A DNA stretch of 23,511 nucleotides from Rhizophagus prolifer (GCA_019425655.1 NQWY01024839.1:1-23511); one strand, 5' to 3'; positions 1 to 9,572 are shown, counted from the stretch's first letter. Notes: generated by a model from the sequence alone, not told the origin. A program made the numbers and translations.

Positions 1-1293
1 CTTAAAGCAATTCCTGAATTGACATATTTTGAGATTGATATGGCATTCAAAAGAATTCATGGTGTTACAAATGAATGGGAAGTATCAGCATATGTATCAC
101 AAATACAAAAAAGTGAGTTAAATGCTTTAAAAATATATATAGCTTTAACTTTTGCACAAATATTTACAAATATTGAGACGGCTGATGCATATCAAAACCT
201 ATTTGAAGACTTGTTTAATTGCATAGAAAAAGATACGGGTGAAATATTTAATTTTTATCATATTCATGGAAGAGGTTTGGGATGTATTATCGCAGATCAA
301 CACAAAGGGCAAGCTTTAGGTAAGCTAAACTACAGTACGCCAGTTGAGCATTTACAACATATATATAAACTTTGTCAAGTTCATTATAAGCGGCATATTT
401 TATTTTTTTTTTATTTAGAAATATCGACAAAAATAAGCAGATATCAAGTGAAATTCGAAGTGCTATGTATTTAGTACCAACTTTAAATACACAAGAAGAA
501 GTGTTAATAGTATTAGATAAAATACAATCTAGTGGCGAATTAGGAGCAGAAGGTAATTATTAAATTTAACTTTTTGTCAAAATTCAAACAAATATTAAAG
601 TATTTTTTTTATAGCTTGGGTAAAAGATAAACGTGTTTCATGGGTACTATCGGGCATATCAATTGCATTTACCAAAATGGATCATATTATTTGGAATCAA
701 ACACCAAATAATACCAATGTGGGAGAAAGTGCACATGCAAACGTAAATCATGATGGATGTAATTTATCACTTCTTGCCGGAATTGTTAGGTAAAACTTTT
801 TATTTGTTTGTATATAAAACTTATTAAATGTTTATTAAAATTCCTTTTTTTTAGAGGATGTAACTTTGATAAACGACAATGGGAAAGTGGAAATGTCTAT
901 GAAAAATATAATATTCCTGATTCTTATAGAGATAAATCTGAATTGGCACGATCAATTCAAGCTGAGAAAAGAGCGGGTAAGTATAATTAATTATTTTAAT
1001 TATTTTTAAAATATATTTAACGTAATAATTTGTATTTAATTATTTTAGCAAAAAAGCGTAAATGTAAACAAACTTCATCATTGAGTACAGTAAAAAAACA
1101 AAAAAGTAATTCTCATAATAAGGAAAATGATACTATTGAAATTATTGAATCAAACAGAGATCCATGTTTTGATCAACAAAGAAAAGTTAATACTTTGGCG
1201 CAAAAAACACTAGCTATTCGAAAGCAGGCAAATGATGAGCTTGAAAGGGAAATTGCACTGCTTGAGAAAAGAAACAGACTCTTAGGTTTATAA
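1..1293 (+). CDS. MULE-type transposase, 3' part of a spliced gene (partial at window edge)
   Basis: The frame is open from base 1, so the start lies outside the window. My exon reading is 1-392, 419-552, 615-789, 855-976 and 1049-1293, giving about 355 residues. Introns 2-4 (62, 65 and 72 nt) are GT...AG with T-rich 3' ends, and their phases fit. Seen in the protein, numbered from base 1: Asp13 in FEIDMAF, Asp99 in IIADQHKG, Glu213 in TNVGESAHA, and C125-x2-H128 in CQVHYKRNI. This order of D, D, C-x2-H, E is that of the Mutator-like DDE transposase core, which cuts and joins transposon ends in the nucleus. The tail has a KKRKCK nuclear-localisation-like stretch and a charged, probably coiled-coil end (ELEREIALLEKRNRLLGL). 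Odd: the first intron (393-418) would be only 26 nt with a GC donor; it restores the conserved KR-NI join, but may instead be a damaging insertion. Whether this is an active transposon or a domesticated copy cannot be told; no terminal repeat was recognised. Confidence 0.82.
393..418 (+). other. Candidate 26-nt GC-AG micro-intron in the MULE gene
   Basis: The segment starts GC, is almost all T/A and ends TTTAG like the other acceptors of this gene. Removing it joins CG to A (Arg131) and gives HYKR-NIDKN, matching the C-x2-H-x2-R/K-N-I motif of MULE transposases. The two nearby GT donors (374 and 379) give an immediate stop after joining. The other introns here are 62-72 nt, so this length is out of line. 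A frameshifting insertion is the alternative. Confidence 0.4.
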
Positions 1294-2945
1294 TTTTTTC
1301 AACATGATTTTCAATTACTTTTATAGAGAGTGCAGCATGTTCGAAGTAAAATAAAGTAATTTTCCAATGGCAATAATAAAAATATATGCGCACGTTAACA
1401 GTTAATATAACTATTTATTTATTTATAAAATTTTATTAATAATGTTAACTTTTTTACTGGCGGCATTATCACTTGCATGAGATAGTAACTAATACATGAT
1501 AATCAATCGGAAACTGCTTGAAGAGTAGTTGTGCAACTAACGAAAGACTATACTGTAATGATATAGATATCTTACCTGAAATCAGCTATGCTCGAACACA
1601 TACTTGTATCATTACCACATCAATGCAAGATTTTATCGCTATTGCATTGTTGCATAGTTTAGCTGCGTCACAGTTACATTGGTTATATTGTTGCCACATT
1701 GTTATATACCATATTACCAAAAATTACAAATTATTCCATTCTCCAAATTGTGAATAAATTCAGTCGAAGACAGCCAATTGTGCGTCATTCGCTGCCACAA
1801 CATTACATAATTGCATAGTCATTGTTACCAGGTGGTTACACTGGGTCCAAATTCATTACGTACCTTTCTAAGTCAGTTTTACAGTTGTCATTATCAGTTA
1901 GTAGCATGTACTGTTATTTTATCGCTGTGGCCTTATTCGTGTCACAAGGATAATTCAAGAAAGTCCTAAGGAATTTCAACGAGACTTTTGCCCAAATCAC
2001 TTGGCAAAATTTTTGTATGAGGATATAACCATGGTTACCATCGATTACTGTAGATACGTTATATCGTTACCATATCAATTCACATATCATATTTGACAAA
2101 TAGCGTAATTGTGAACGTGTTGTAATACGAATGGAAATTAGTATAACGACGGTCACGTTAGATTCGTAAGGTCACAAAAAATATGCAAATAATAGATCAA
2201 TCATGTAACTCAAAAAAGGTGTAGGTTATGAAGTCAGCCTATTAACTTGTTACCGAGTTTTTGCCAAGAAAAACACGGCAAAGATGGTAAAGATTTATTC
2301 GTTAACGTTCTTTTCATGAAAATTCCGCATTTCTTTTATCTGTTATTTTTCTTCTATGCTTTCATGTAACCAATGTATTCAATGCCCGATTCTTGTTGAT
2401 ATTTGTAGTGGTCATAGATGACTCCACAGAGGAGGGATTTCTTAGTCTTGCGATTAACTATGTTATTAATCTCTACAAGGAAATATCTGGGGGTTGCGAA
2501 GCAATGTGATCTGATTCTCGTGATAAGAGAATATGCGCCCGCATTTTCATCCCGTATGAGTAGAGATGTATCCAGCTTAATAACTCAGCTTCTCAACATT
2601 TAGTCGCTATACTAACACACTCTTTTGTAGGCCGTCTGAACTCGAACTAACTAACCAACATGTGATTGCTGATGACGCCATTACCTTCACAGTGGAACGT
2701 GAATAGGAAGTGTATTCATGATGAATGATAGTGCCTGGACAGAAAAGTCGTCTCAAGTTTACAGAATTATTTTATTCTCTCATTGGCTGAAATTTCATTC
2801 ATTAGTTTTCTGTGGAAATATAATGTTGCTATCATTTGCTTCACGAGAGTTGGGCACTAATTATAGCGTGCCCTTTCTTCTAAGATCCCCTTGATCCCTT
2901 CTTTTTCTTCGGTAACCTTAGTCAATTGTGGGCAATTCCTGAATC
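1294..2945. other. Gene-free stretch after the MULE gene; change to mosaic DNA
   Basis: No convincing gene. An imperfect inverted repeat (1394-1406 with 1435-1449, both carrying GTTAAC) lies just past the poly(A) signals and could be an element end. The first trace of the mosaic modules is a degenerate B-type word at about 1761 (cagtcgaagaca), followed by repeated gttacc/ggttac words of family I. A small hairpin (gggcac...gtgccc, 2852-2873) is also present. The switch from host-like to mosaic DNA therefore falls at about 1.4-1.8 kb, with no sharp edge visible. Confidence 0.4.
1350..1380 (+). terminator. Possible poly(A) signals of the MULE gene
   Basis: AATAAA occurs at 1350-1355 and again at 1375-1380, 57 and 82 nt after the stop codon, in AT-rich DNA. 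The placement is suitable for 3'-end formation, but the hexamer is common at this base composition. Confidence 0.35.
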
Positions 2946-2954
2946 AAATTATAC

Positions 2955-3005
2955 ACAATAAGTGTACGAGAAAAAATCCTGTATGATTTTACGAATGAAG
3001 TGAGG
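2955..3005 (-). repeat. Module A, degenerate AT-rich half
   Basis: Read on the minus strand this matches the AT-rich half of module A (ttcctc, then a tcatg-type word, then ttttt-gta-acac). It is clearly more diverged than the copies at 5.5, 11.3 and 19.4 kb. A 60-aa minus-strand frame runs through it and is not a gene. Confidence 0.4.
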
Positions 3006-3078
3006 AAATTCACATAGTTGCCCAGTTTCACTTATTATTCGTGACAGTTTTTCCGTTGATGACCTCAGACAATTGATC

Positions 3079-3093
3079 GTTTCCAGAGGAAAC
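3079..3093. repeat. Module K palindrome (gtttcc-nnn-ggaaac), copy 1
   Basis: GTTTCC and GGAAAC flank the three bases aga. The same 15-bp palindrome with centre tga is at 10135-10149. Both copies lie within about 10-30 bp of a TCACRTGA octamer (here on the right, there on the left), so K and the octamer may be one unit. Confidence 0.5.
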
Positions 3094-3095
3094 AG

Positions 3096-3607
3096 CTTCG
3101 TCACATGACCATTCATTAAAATTATGCCCACCGGAAAATTCCATCCAGTTGTTTCAGGGATTATGTATCGGCCAGTTCAACGCAGTGACATACGGGTTAT
3201 ACAATTAATTGTGCATATCATCACCAAAGGAAGAATACTCCGCCAGAGCATAATCATAATGATTGATGAGTGTAACTGGAGATATTGTAATAAGCAATTG
3301 CGAGATCATCATTACCACGGCCAAGTACTTAGGACAATTTTGCGTACATTAGTCCAGAAATTACAATAGACTATTTTTTAAAAAAAGATAAGAGCTTGTT
3401 AGTATGTGCCTCTTTAACTACGCTGGCCATTGTACAATAACAGCAGATTAAGTAACTATGTTATATACCATTACAGTCAACGGACATTTATAATCCAAAT
3501 TTCTAAGAGACACTGCTATTGCATAAAGTAATCCACCAATGAAAAAATACTAATTGTCGTTATCCGCTGACATTTCGTTAACATTAGTAATTATATAGAC
3601 AATATAG
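3096..3607. other. Gene-free stretch; one doubtful 81-aa frame
   Basis: An ATG-started frame of 81 codons (3124-3369, +) has no motif I recognise and no supporting context. A short F-like word (gttatccgctgacattt) is at about 3560. Nothing else is supported. Confidence 0.3.
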
Positions 3608-3700
3608 TCACGTGATACTCTACACCTAGGAACGTAGCTTCTTAGAACCCCTTATGTAATGAGCGTGGTTGAGCAGAAAGACGGTCAGTTCAGAGTGTCA
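3608..3700 (+). repeat. Module E hairpin interrupted by an A/G module
   Basis: The left arm TCACGTGATACTCT (3608-3621) and right arm AGAGTGTCA (3692-3700) are those of the E hairpin. In the other copies a 6-bp spacer lies between ctcta(c) and gttcagRgtg; here 64 bp (3624-3687) takes its place, holding a G-like word (cctaggaacgtag), ccttatgtaat and the A core (gcgtggttgagcag). The same left junction, gatactctac followed by ctagg, recurs at 19332-19345. Confidence 0.65.
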
Positions 3701-3701
3701 T

Positions 3702-3920
3702 ATACACGTATCGACTGCGGAGAGAATATTAGTGGACAATGGGCAAAATGATCGGTGTTATATTTGTAACTGATTCATGTGATTTCTTTATCCGAATCCT
3801 ATAGGTGGACAATACAACTACGAGACTGTGACCCATGGGTCACGATCACCTTATTCAACTGCAGAGAAGGATATTAGTAGTCAATAGACTGCGGAGGATA
3901 TTGGTGGATATCATGATTAA
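3702..3920 (-). repeat. Module F, three degenerate copies
   Basis: On the plus strand one reads gactgcggaga...atattagtggacaa (3709-3740), then ctgcagagaaggatattagt (3859-3878), then gactgcggaggatattggtgga (about 3890-3910). These are reverse complements of the F unit (tgttgtccac...ctccgcagt) that forms arrays at 18.3 and 20.4 kb. Confidence 0.55.
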
Positions 3921-3986
3921 AAATTATGGAAGTACGCAGAAGATTGCGAAAGAACCATTTTCTTGTGATAAATATAATAGTTGATC

Positions 3987-4263
3987 ATGTTAAATAGGAA
4001 TGGCAACGGTCACGGTCATGACCGGTCATGACCGGTTATGACCGTGACCGATATCGGTCAGTCAAGGAAGGTTTAACCGTCGGTCATGACTGGTTATGAC
4101 TGACCGCTTGACCGACCGGCTTAATCGAGATTTAACCGACCATTTTATACGTTTACTTATCATTTTTTATATCTTATTTTACATTTACTAGCTAAATTTA
4201 AAATGTAAGCAAAAATATTCATTATAATCATAACTGGTGACCGTTGCCATCCCTAATGTTAAA
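3987..4263. mobile_element. hAT-type MITE, 261 bp, with 8-bp target-site duplication
   Basis: The element runs 3995-4255. Its 19-bp terminal inverted repeats (3995-4013 and 4237-4255) read taggRatggcaacggtcac with one mismatch. It is flanked by a perfect 8-bp duplication atgttaaa (3987-3994 and 4256-4263). An 8-bp duplication and ends beginning TAGGG are the signature of hAT transposons. It is far too short to code for a transposase, so it is non-autonomous. The left half is packed with direct and inverted copies of accggtcatg, likely subterminal transposase-binding repeats; the right half is AT-rich. The intact duplication suggests a fairly recent insertion. Confidence 0.88.
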
Positions 4264-4746
4264 GCCAAAGGGGCCGTTAAGAGCAGGAACCCAGTTAACT
4301 TTACTAGCTAATCATGTATAGGAACAATTCCAAGCCAAATACGAAGATGAATGGTAACGACCATATAAAATGATGGTAATGAACGTATGGCAACTAAGCA
4401 GGTCTACTGAATTTACGGACTTCCACTATTACACAAACTTTATAAGTCACAACGGTATTCCGATAAAGCTAAAGCATAAATATTTTAGTAGTTTTGGTTG
4501 CTATCGGTGTCTTTCCAGTTTAGTGGAATACCTAAGTGGTTGGTGCATATTACAAAAATAGGACGTACTATTCATTACAGTGAACGAGTACAGGGTTAGA
4601 TTATCAAATATTTATAGTACATGGTTACTTGTATTGAGAGCATACCTTGGATGGAGAACTTATGTTAATGATATTTTGTCCTTTGTGCAAGTATGTTCAG
4701 TAAAAACATAGGAATGGCACAATTAATTGACATTCTATTGTCCGTT
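4264..4746. other. Gene-free stretch, few modules
   Basis: A 63-codon ATG frame (4370-4561, +) has no recognisable feature. Words of family I (atggtaacgacc, gatggtaatgaacg) lie at about 4350-4385. Otherwise I see nothing. Confidence 0.3.
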
Positions 4747-4795
4747 CAGTCATAGACTGCCCAAAGGGCACATGTTATCTCATTTTTGGTAACGA
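4747..4795 (+). repeat. Module B hairpin followed by module I
   Basis: CAGTC-ata-GACTG (4747-4759) runs straight into GCCC-aaa-GGGC (4759-4769), the double-hairpin form of module B with the second stem in reversed sense. The exact 12-mer ttttggtaacga of family I follows at 4784-4795. Confidence 0.6.
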
Positions 4796-5097
4796 TTCTT
4801 AACACACTTTTTTGGTAATGATAATTCATGTGTTTGCCTGGATATCACTAAGATTGTAGACGATGTGAAATGCAATAATTAGCCTAGAATGCAGCCATAG
4901 AAATTTACGGCAATAGAGGGCTTATTTCATGAGTAACTAAAATACATTACTAGTTTGTTGTCATCAGTGCGACTATCTCCATTGGGTGTGCAGTAACACG
5001 TGATTAGTTGTGAGTCAGAGAGGCACAGTCTCCTCACCTGACTTTATGTTGATAACGTGTTAATACAATAATACATACCGCAGTATAGGGACATGTG

Positions 5098-5135
5098 ACA
5101 TCAATACCCAAGGGGCCCATGTCATGTGCTCTTGA
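5098..5135 (+). repeat. Module L, shorter copy
   Basis: The copy reads acatcaatacccaagggg...atgtcatgtgctcttga. The related copy at 21661-21720 has the same ends but 22 extra bases before tcatgtgctcttga. The rest of 4796-5355 holds no supported gene. Confidence 0.5.
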
Positions 5136-5355
5136 GCGGGAATCCAGTGGAAATTATAACCGAACCAATATGCAGATTACCCCAGGTATTCCCTTGGAAT
5201 AGATATCTGTAACTGTTATTTCTCCCTAGCCTTCTGCGTATTACTTCGTGATGTTATTCCAAGTAAACGTTACGCATGATGTTACTAAGAAATATAATGC
5301 GGAGCAGAATACCATGGGAGTTTACGTAGATAATATATTGACTATGGGAAGAGCC

Positions 5356-5600
5356 CCTCCATTATTTTCTTCGTTCTTCACAAAATCATGGAGAATTATT
5401 TTGTTCACAATTTGTCTATTAATCATATACAGTAAGAAATTGCGTATCAATACTCCATGATTTTCTTTGTTCCTCACAAAATCATGGAGAATTTTCTTTA
5501 TATACATCTCGTCTAATAATTTTTAACGTAATAGATTTTGTGTTCGGAATGTTAAAATGGGCAAAAAAGCGTGGTTGAGCGGCAAGACACTCAGAACGAA
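5356..5600 (+). repeat. Module A, half copy plus full copy in tandem
   Basis: The AT-rich half (ttcttcgttcttcac, then aaatcatggagaatt, then ttgtctattaatcat) is at about 5356-5430. It is followed by a second AT-rich half (from about 5456) that runs through a ttttgtgttcgg stretch into the core gcgtggttgagcggcaagac (5570-5589) and cactcag. The two halves are diverged tandem duplicates about 100 bp apart. Short frames on both strands here are products of the repeat. Confidence 0.65.
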
Positions 5601-6060
5601 GTGAGAAAATCCATACAGGGGCAAAGCCCAAAATTAGTAGTTAATAATGTATGACATTTAGGTAATGCTATTTTTATGTGATAATTAACACGAGATATAT
5701 ATTTTTATAAATGAGTTAAATGTCATGTTACTTCGAAGACTATTTATTGATAACAATCAGGGCCATGTTCGTTACGAGTTTGTATAATTTTCATAATGGT
5801 GAACATATATAGTTACAATGACGGAGGCGACATGGAGGAATAATCTGATATTAATAGTAATCTTTTATGAGCCACAGCAATTCGGTCACACTTTTTGTGT
5901 TACAAAATTATGCGCAACAGTACAAATCAAACTATAATGGAAGGAAGACAATCGACAGTGAAACTGGGCGATTAGGAACACATTTGTTAAGACCTTTAAA
6001 GAGGAAGTTCTACGTAGTACCTGAGCGTCTTGCCCTAGGTAGAGCCTACGAAGTAGATTC
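5600..6060. other. Gene-free stretch with module fragments
   Basis: A 77-codon frame (5867-6100, +) overlaps repeat words (ttaggaacacattt, gacctttaaagaggaagttc, gcctacgaagta) found at 6.2, 11.5, 11.7 and 19.4 kb, so I do not call it a gene. The word gacctttaaagaggaagttc recurs exactly at about 11739-11760. Confidence 0.4.
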
Positions 6061-6062
6061 CC

Positions 6063-6092
6063 TTCATGATTTTCAAGGAACGAGGAAAATCA
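6063..6092 (-). repeat. Module A end in inverted orientation
   Basis: The stretch reads catgattttcaaggaacgag then gaaaat, the reverse complement of the first 30 bp of module A. It lies head to head with the plus-strand copy at 6172-6275. Confidence 0.55.
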
Positions 6093-6115
6093 GTCTATGA
6101 AATAGACCTTCAAAA

Positions 6116-6134
6116 CTAGAAACGTAGTTTCTAG
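6116..6134. repeat. Module G palindrome, perfect 8-bp arms
   Basis: CTAGAAAC-gta-GTTTCTAG. A sister copy with 7-bp arms and loop gtag is at 6614-6631 (tagaaac/gtttcta). Diverged relatives lie at about 3626-3646, 11375-11388 and 11764-11780. In most copies G stands just before ccttatgtaa or module A. Confidence 0.6.
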
Positions 6135-6171
6135 GACTTCCTCTCGAATTATAAAACATTTGGTTTTATGG

Positions 6172-6275
6172 GAAGTGAAGATTTTTTTTGTATACATTTC
6201 TTTCACGTAATTGATTATGTTTGTAAATAGTTAAAAAATGCCAAATAAGCGTGATTGAGCGGCATTAGGAACACA
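6172..6275 (+). repeat. Module A with inserted-type tail (ttaggaacacattt)
   Basis: The AT-rich half gattttttttgtatacattt leads to the core gcgtgattgagcggca (6250-6265). It continues with ttaggaacacatttgc, the alternative tail also seen at 11506-11535 and 19385-19402, rather than agacgctcag. A GC-rich hairpin GCCCC-cc-GGGGC (6299-6310) follows. Confidence 0.6.
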
Positions 6276-6316
6276 TTTGCTAAGACCTTTGAAGGAAGGC
6301 CCCCCGGGGCTTATAG

Positions 6317-6457
6317 GACTGGAGTAACCCCTTGGGGAATGAATGTACCCACTAACATAGGCTCTGCATACGAAGCACTCTTAGAGTAGTTTCACTAGGC
6401 TTTGCCTACGAAGTAAATTATTGGTTATCAATAATGATCATTTCTACCTTATGACCA
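6317..6457 (+). repeat. Module M with a 66-bp insert made of module J
   Basis: Flanks 6317-6351 and 6418-6457 match 23114-23148 and 23149-23188 at about 29/35 and 33/40 positions by eye. At 23148/23149 they are joined directly (gtaccca-ttattggttatc). Here 66 bp (6352-6417) lies between, built of two tandem J words (aggctctgcatacgaagcac and aggctttgcctacgaagtaa). Confidence 0.7.
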
Positions 6458-6549
6458 TTAAGCGTGGTTGAGTGGTAAGTTGGTTATGGAACGAGGAGGC
6501 TTTAGCCCATTCCAGTCCTAAAAGGACCACCAAAGGTGTGCTTTTTGAG

Positions 6550-6585
6550 CAGTCTCTGACTGGGCTTTGCCCACGAAGTGAAATT
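6550..6585 (+). repeat. Module B/J double hairpin
   Basis: CAGTC-tct-GACTG (6550-6562) overlaps GGGC-ttt-GCCC (6562-6572 with the shared G) and continues acgaagtgaaatt. This copy shows that B and J words are parts of one larger module. Confidence 0.65.
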
Positions 6586-6797
6586 ACCTGAAGGGCGCTG
6601 AAAGCGTAAATGGTAGAAACGTAGGTTTCTAGGGTAAAAGACGCTCAGTGCATAGCACCAGAAATCGGAATGTCTATCTCTCGGAATACCAAAAGTAGGA
6701 TAAAAGTCACAGAAACGTAGTGCAGGATTTGTTTATTCGCAATAATACAGCAGACTGAATGATTGCAGATTCGAAGGATTCGGCCATATGATAATTG

Positions 6798-6823
6798 GCC
6801 TGGAGGACATTACCTTCGTAATG
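6798..6823. repeat. Module C variant: cattac-cttc-gtaatg
   Basis: The ggcctggagga word is followed by a perfect 6-bp stem CATTAC/GTAATG with loop cttc (6808-6823). Other C copies have stem CATTGC/GCAATG, so one stem base pair has changed on both sides. The 72-codon minus frame across this site (6733-6951) is not considered a gene. Confidence 0.5.
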
Positions 6824-7023
6824 TAACGATTGTCTCTACATAGAAACTTTATATATTTGAGTAACAATGTATGCATGGGAGGAATCCCGAAAGAATGTAA
6901 AAAACCGTTACAATGAAGAATAAACTCTTGGTACCGATGCCCGCAATGCACCTTCAGTAGTAATGTTAGTATGTGATTTCACTAGTGTATTAGTTAGTGA
7001 GAATATATTCCGTTACAATCATT

Positions 7024-8330
7024 CCCTATAAAAAATTATTGTCAGATACACTCCAATTTTTTCCCGAATTTATTAAAAACACTCCGATTATACTGATAAT
7101 ATTCCGATTATATTTCAAGTTAAAATTTAGAAGTTTTAATATGATAAAAAGTATCAGGAAATACACTGAAAATTTTTGAAGATATTCTGATTTTGTATTC
7201 AAATTGAGAATGTTCCGATTATATCCTGATTATTTAAAATATTTTTATTAACAATATTTTTCTATAAGGTTTATGGTCCTCAATTATTAACAATCAGCAA
7301 TTAGACTTAATTATATTTGACTTGAACTATGATCGAATATTTTAAAAGCTCTTTTTTTTAAATTTTTTAAACTCCCTCATTCGATCTACTTTCCCACCTC
7401 TCTCATACTCTGTTGAAAAAATCCTTAACGAAACTCTTTAGGCAGTTCTTTAGGTCTCCTTAGACGCGGCAACGAACTTTACTTACAGTTCTTTTTTTAT
7501 GTAGATGGCTGGTTTTTTGGGATATTTGAACATGTGGAACTTAGTAAGAGGGTGTTGGTTTTTTTAATAATTCGTTTAACGAAACATTTTACTAATGTTT
7601 TAACTTTTTCTTTTTTAAATGGCAAAAAATCAAGTTTTTCTAAAAATTTGTTAAAATAAGGCCATAAATTTTTTTTGTTTTTGTAGGGACTTCAGCTTCT
7701 TTTCTATAGCGCCAATAATACTTAGTAAGTTTTTCGAAAACTTAGAACTAAAACGTTGTTTTTTAAGAAAAAAAGTTTAACTATTTTTTGTAGGTCCCTA
7801 GAGAATGTTTTATCCAACTTTCTTGGACGAAATTTTGAAGTTATTTACTTCAAAATTTTTTATATTTTTCTTGAAAGATTTTCTTCATTTATTATACATT
7901 ACATATTGGACTTATTGGGTAAGCAATTTCTTACATTTTATAATTTTGGCTCATTAAATTAATAGTTTTGCAAATTTTAGAGAAGTCTTCGCGATAGAAT
8001 AAGATTAAGCACCACCTGTGAAAAAGGGAAGTACAAATTATCCTGCAAATATATTGAAATGTATCTTGATAATATTCCATTTGCATTTAATAAAATGTTA
8101 AAATTTAGAGTACTTTCAGATAATATCTGTATGAATCATCTGATAATATTCCATTTAAATTCATAAAATTTACTGAGTATAATCTGAATATTTTCGGTAA
8201 TGATATAAAGTATTATTCCAAAAAATGATCACTTTTCGGAGTGGAATCATGATAGTAAAATTCAGAACATTTTCGGAATACAAAAACTGGATAAAAATTG
8301 GAATATATTTATAAAAAATTTTTTATAGGG
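7024..8330. mobile_element. Non-autonomous DNA transposon, about 1.3 kb, 38-bp TIRs
   Basis: The terminal inverted repeats 7024-7061 and 8293-8330 match at 31 of 38 positions without gaps, starting ccctataaaaaatt and ending tccaattttt. The 3 bases att flank both sides (7021-7023, 8331-8333), a possible target duplication. Subterminal direct repeats of the 12-mer tgataatattcc are at 7094-7105, 8067-8078 and 8141-8152, with many related ttccgattata words. The middle is T-rich and has no coding frame I recognise (the longest, 68 codons at 7756, looks random). None of the surrounding modules occurs inside, as expected for a unit that inserted into the mosaic. The superfamily is uncertain: att does not fit the TWA target of PIF/Harbinger. 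Confidence 0.7.
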
Positions 8331-9317
8331 ATTATATACAGTATTAGTAGTAACAATGTCCACATATTTTTTCTACAGCACATTTATAATTACTACACGC
8401 AATTCTTGTGACAATATTCGTCTGAGGACAACATACTTAGTATAGGATATGAAAGATAACGTGGATAACTGCAGGAAACAAATAGTAGACAACAGGAATC
8501 GGTCACGAAAAAAACTAGTAGACGACATGGAAGAGATAATGATTATTACGAGCCAGTACATATTTTTTGGTAATGATATTTGTATAAATTTGTTCCTTTA
8601 TTATTGGTAACAGTCACCTCTCGAAGTATCGGAATTATCATTATCCAATATGTAAAATATATGCAGATATCATTACCTACATTGTGCAATGCTCACCACT
8701 AGCTTCGAAATATGTAACAACAAATCGTATATTAACTGCGGAGAAGGATATTAGCGGATAACGGAAATCGATACATTTTTGATAGCATAGGCAATAACTT
8801 TATCTACTGCAAAGAAGAAATATGAGCATCGTTACCAGAATATGAACATCGTTACCAGAATATGTAATAGTCGTACTCAACTGCGGAGAAGAAACAGAGA
8901 CACCGTTACTAGAATTATGTAACAATCATCATTGAATGTGTAACAATGGTTATCAACTGTAATATGGAAGATAATGTAGATAAACAGGGGCTCTTTTCGT
9001 ATACATATGTCCATTAATTGGGCGTGACCTTTGATCAACTCTTGCTGCTCAGCTATGCCTATTAATCACAACATATGATGGATTATTATATTCTTCCGCA
9101 TTAAATATCCATGGGATGCTGTGTATGTTGTTTACGTTATCACATCTATGTTGTTCACTTATATTCACTAGAATAGCCGCGATTTTTTTACGTAACAACT
9201 TACATGTCTAGTGGAACAAGTACATAGGTCTACCGAAGTAAAAGAATGACTAAGAAACTAACTAAAACCATCCACTACGGGACGGGAGAAGTTTAAGTGT
9301 TAGCTGCTGTTATTATA
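8331..9317. other. Gene-free stretch with F and I modules (minus sense)
   Basis: F words read in the minus sense: gtggataactgcaggaaa...agtagacaacagg (8462-8495), aactgcggagaaggatatta (about 8737-8756) and caactgcggagaagaaa (about 8879). A 20-bp direct tandem repeat, atgaRcatcgttaccagaat, occupies 8822-8841 and 8842-8861. A ttttttggtaatgatat word is at about 8563. No gene is supported. Confidence 0.45.
8822..8861 (+). repeat. Two-copy 20-bp tandem repeat (family I word)
   Basis: Two adjacent 20-bp units differ by one base (g/a at position 5). Each contains cgttacca, the core of family I. Confidence 0.7.
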
Positions 9318-9356
9318 TCATGTGACACTCTAAACAATGTTCAGAGTGTCACGTGA
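9318..9356. repeat. Module E hairpin, best copy
   Basis: The 14-bp arms TCATGTGACACTCT (9318-9331) and AGAGTGTCACGTGA (9343-9356) pair with one mismatch around the 11-nt loop aaacaatgttc. Other copies: 18173-18210, 19268-19307 and the interrupted copy at 3608-3700. The outer ends are the E-box-like octamer TCACRTGA. Confidence 0.75.
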
Positions 9357-9572
9357 CTTTTGGAGATATTTCTTGTTATTCGAACACTACCTACTAAATG
9401 CTCCACTCTCTTAACATAAAATAAATAAAAGTTATTCAGGATCGAACAATGTATTACGTAGCGAACCTTTTCTTTCTGTGTGCGTCGAATGAATTTGCAG
9501 TTATTTACGTATCTCGTTTGCTCACCACGTATTGTAGATATTTAACCAATTCGTGGCAGCGATTACGTTAAT

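Noticed and set aside
1518-1757. 79-codon frame near the border
   Set aside because: Opens only at TTG and has no features.
2949-3131. 60-codon minus-strand frame
   Set aside because: Runs through a degenerate A module and the K palindrome.
5867-6100. 77-codon plus-strand frame
   Set aside because: Much of it is repeat words found at other sites in unrelated frames.
8822-8861. CRISPR-like repeat
   Set aside because: Only two adjacent 20-bp units without spacers; part of family I.
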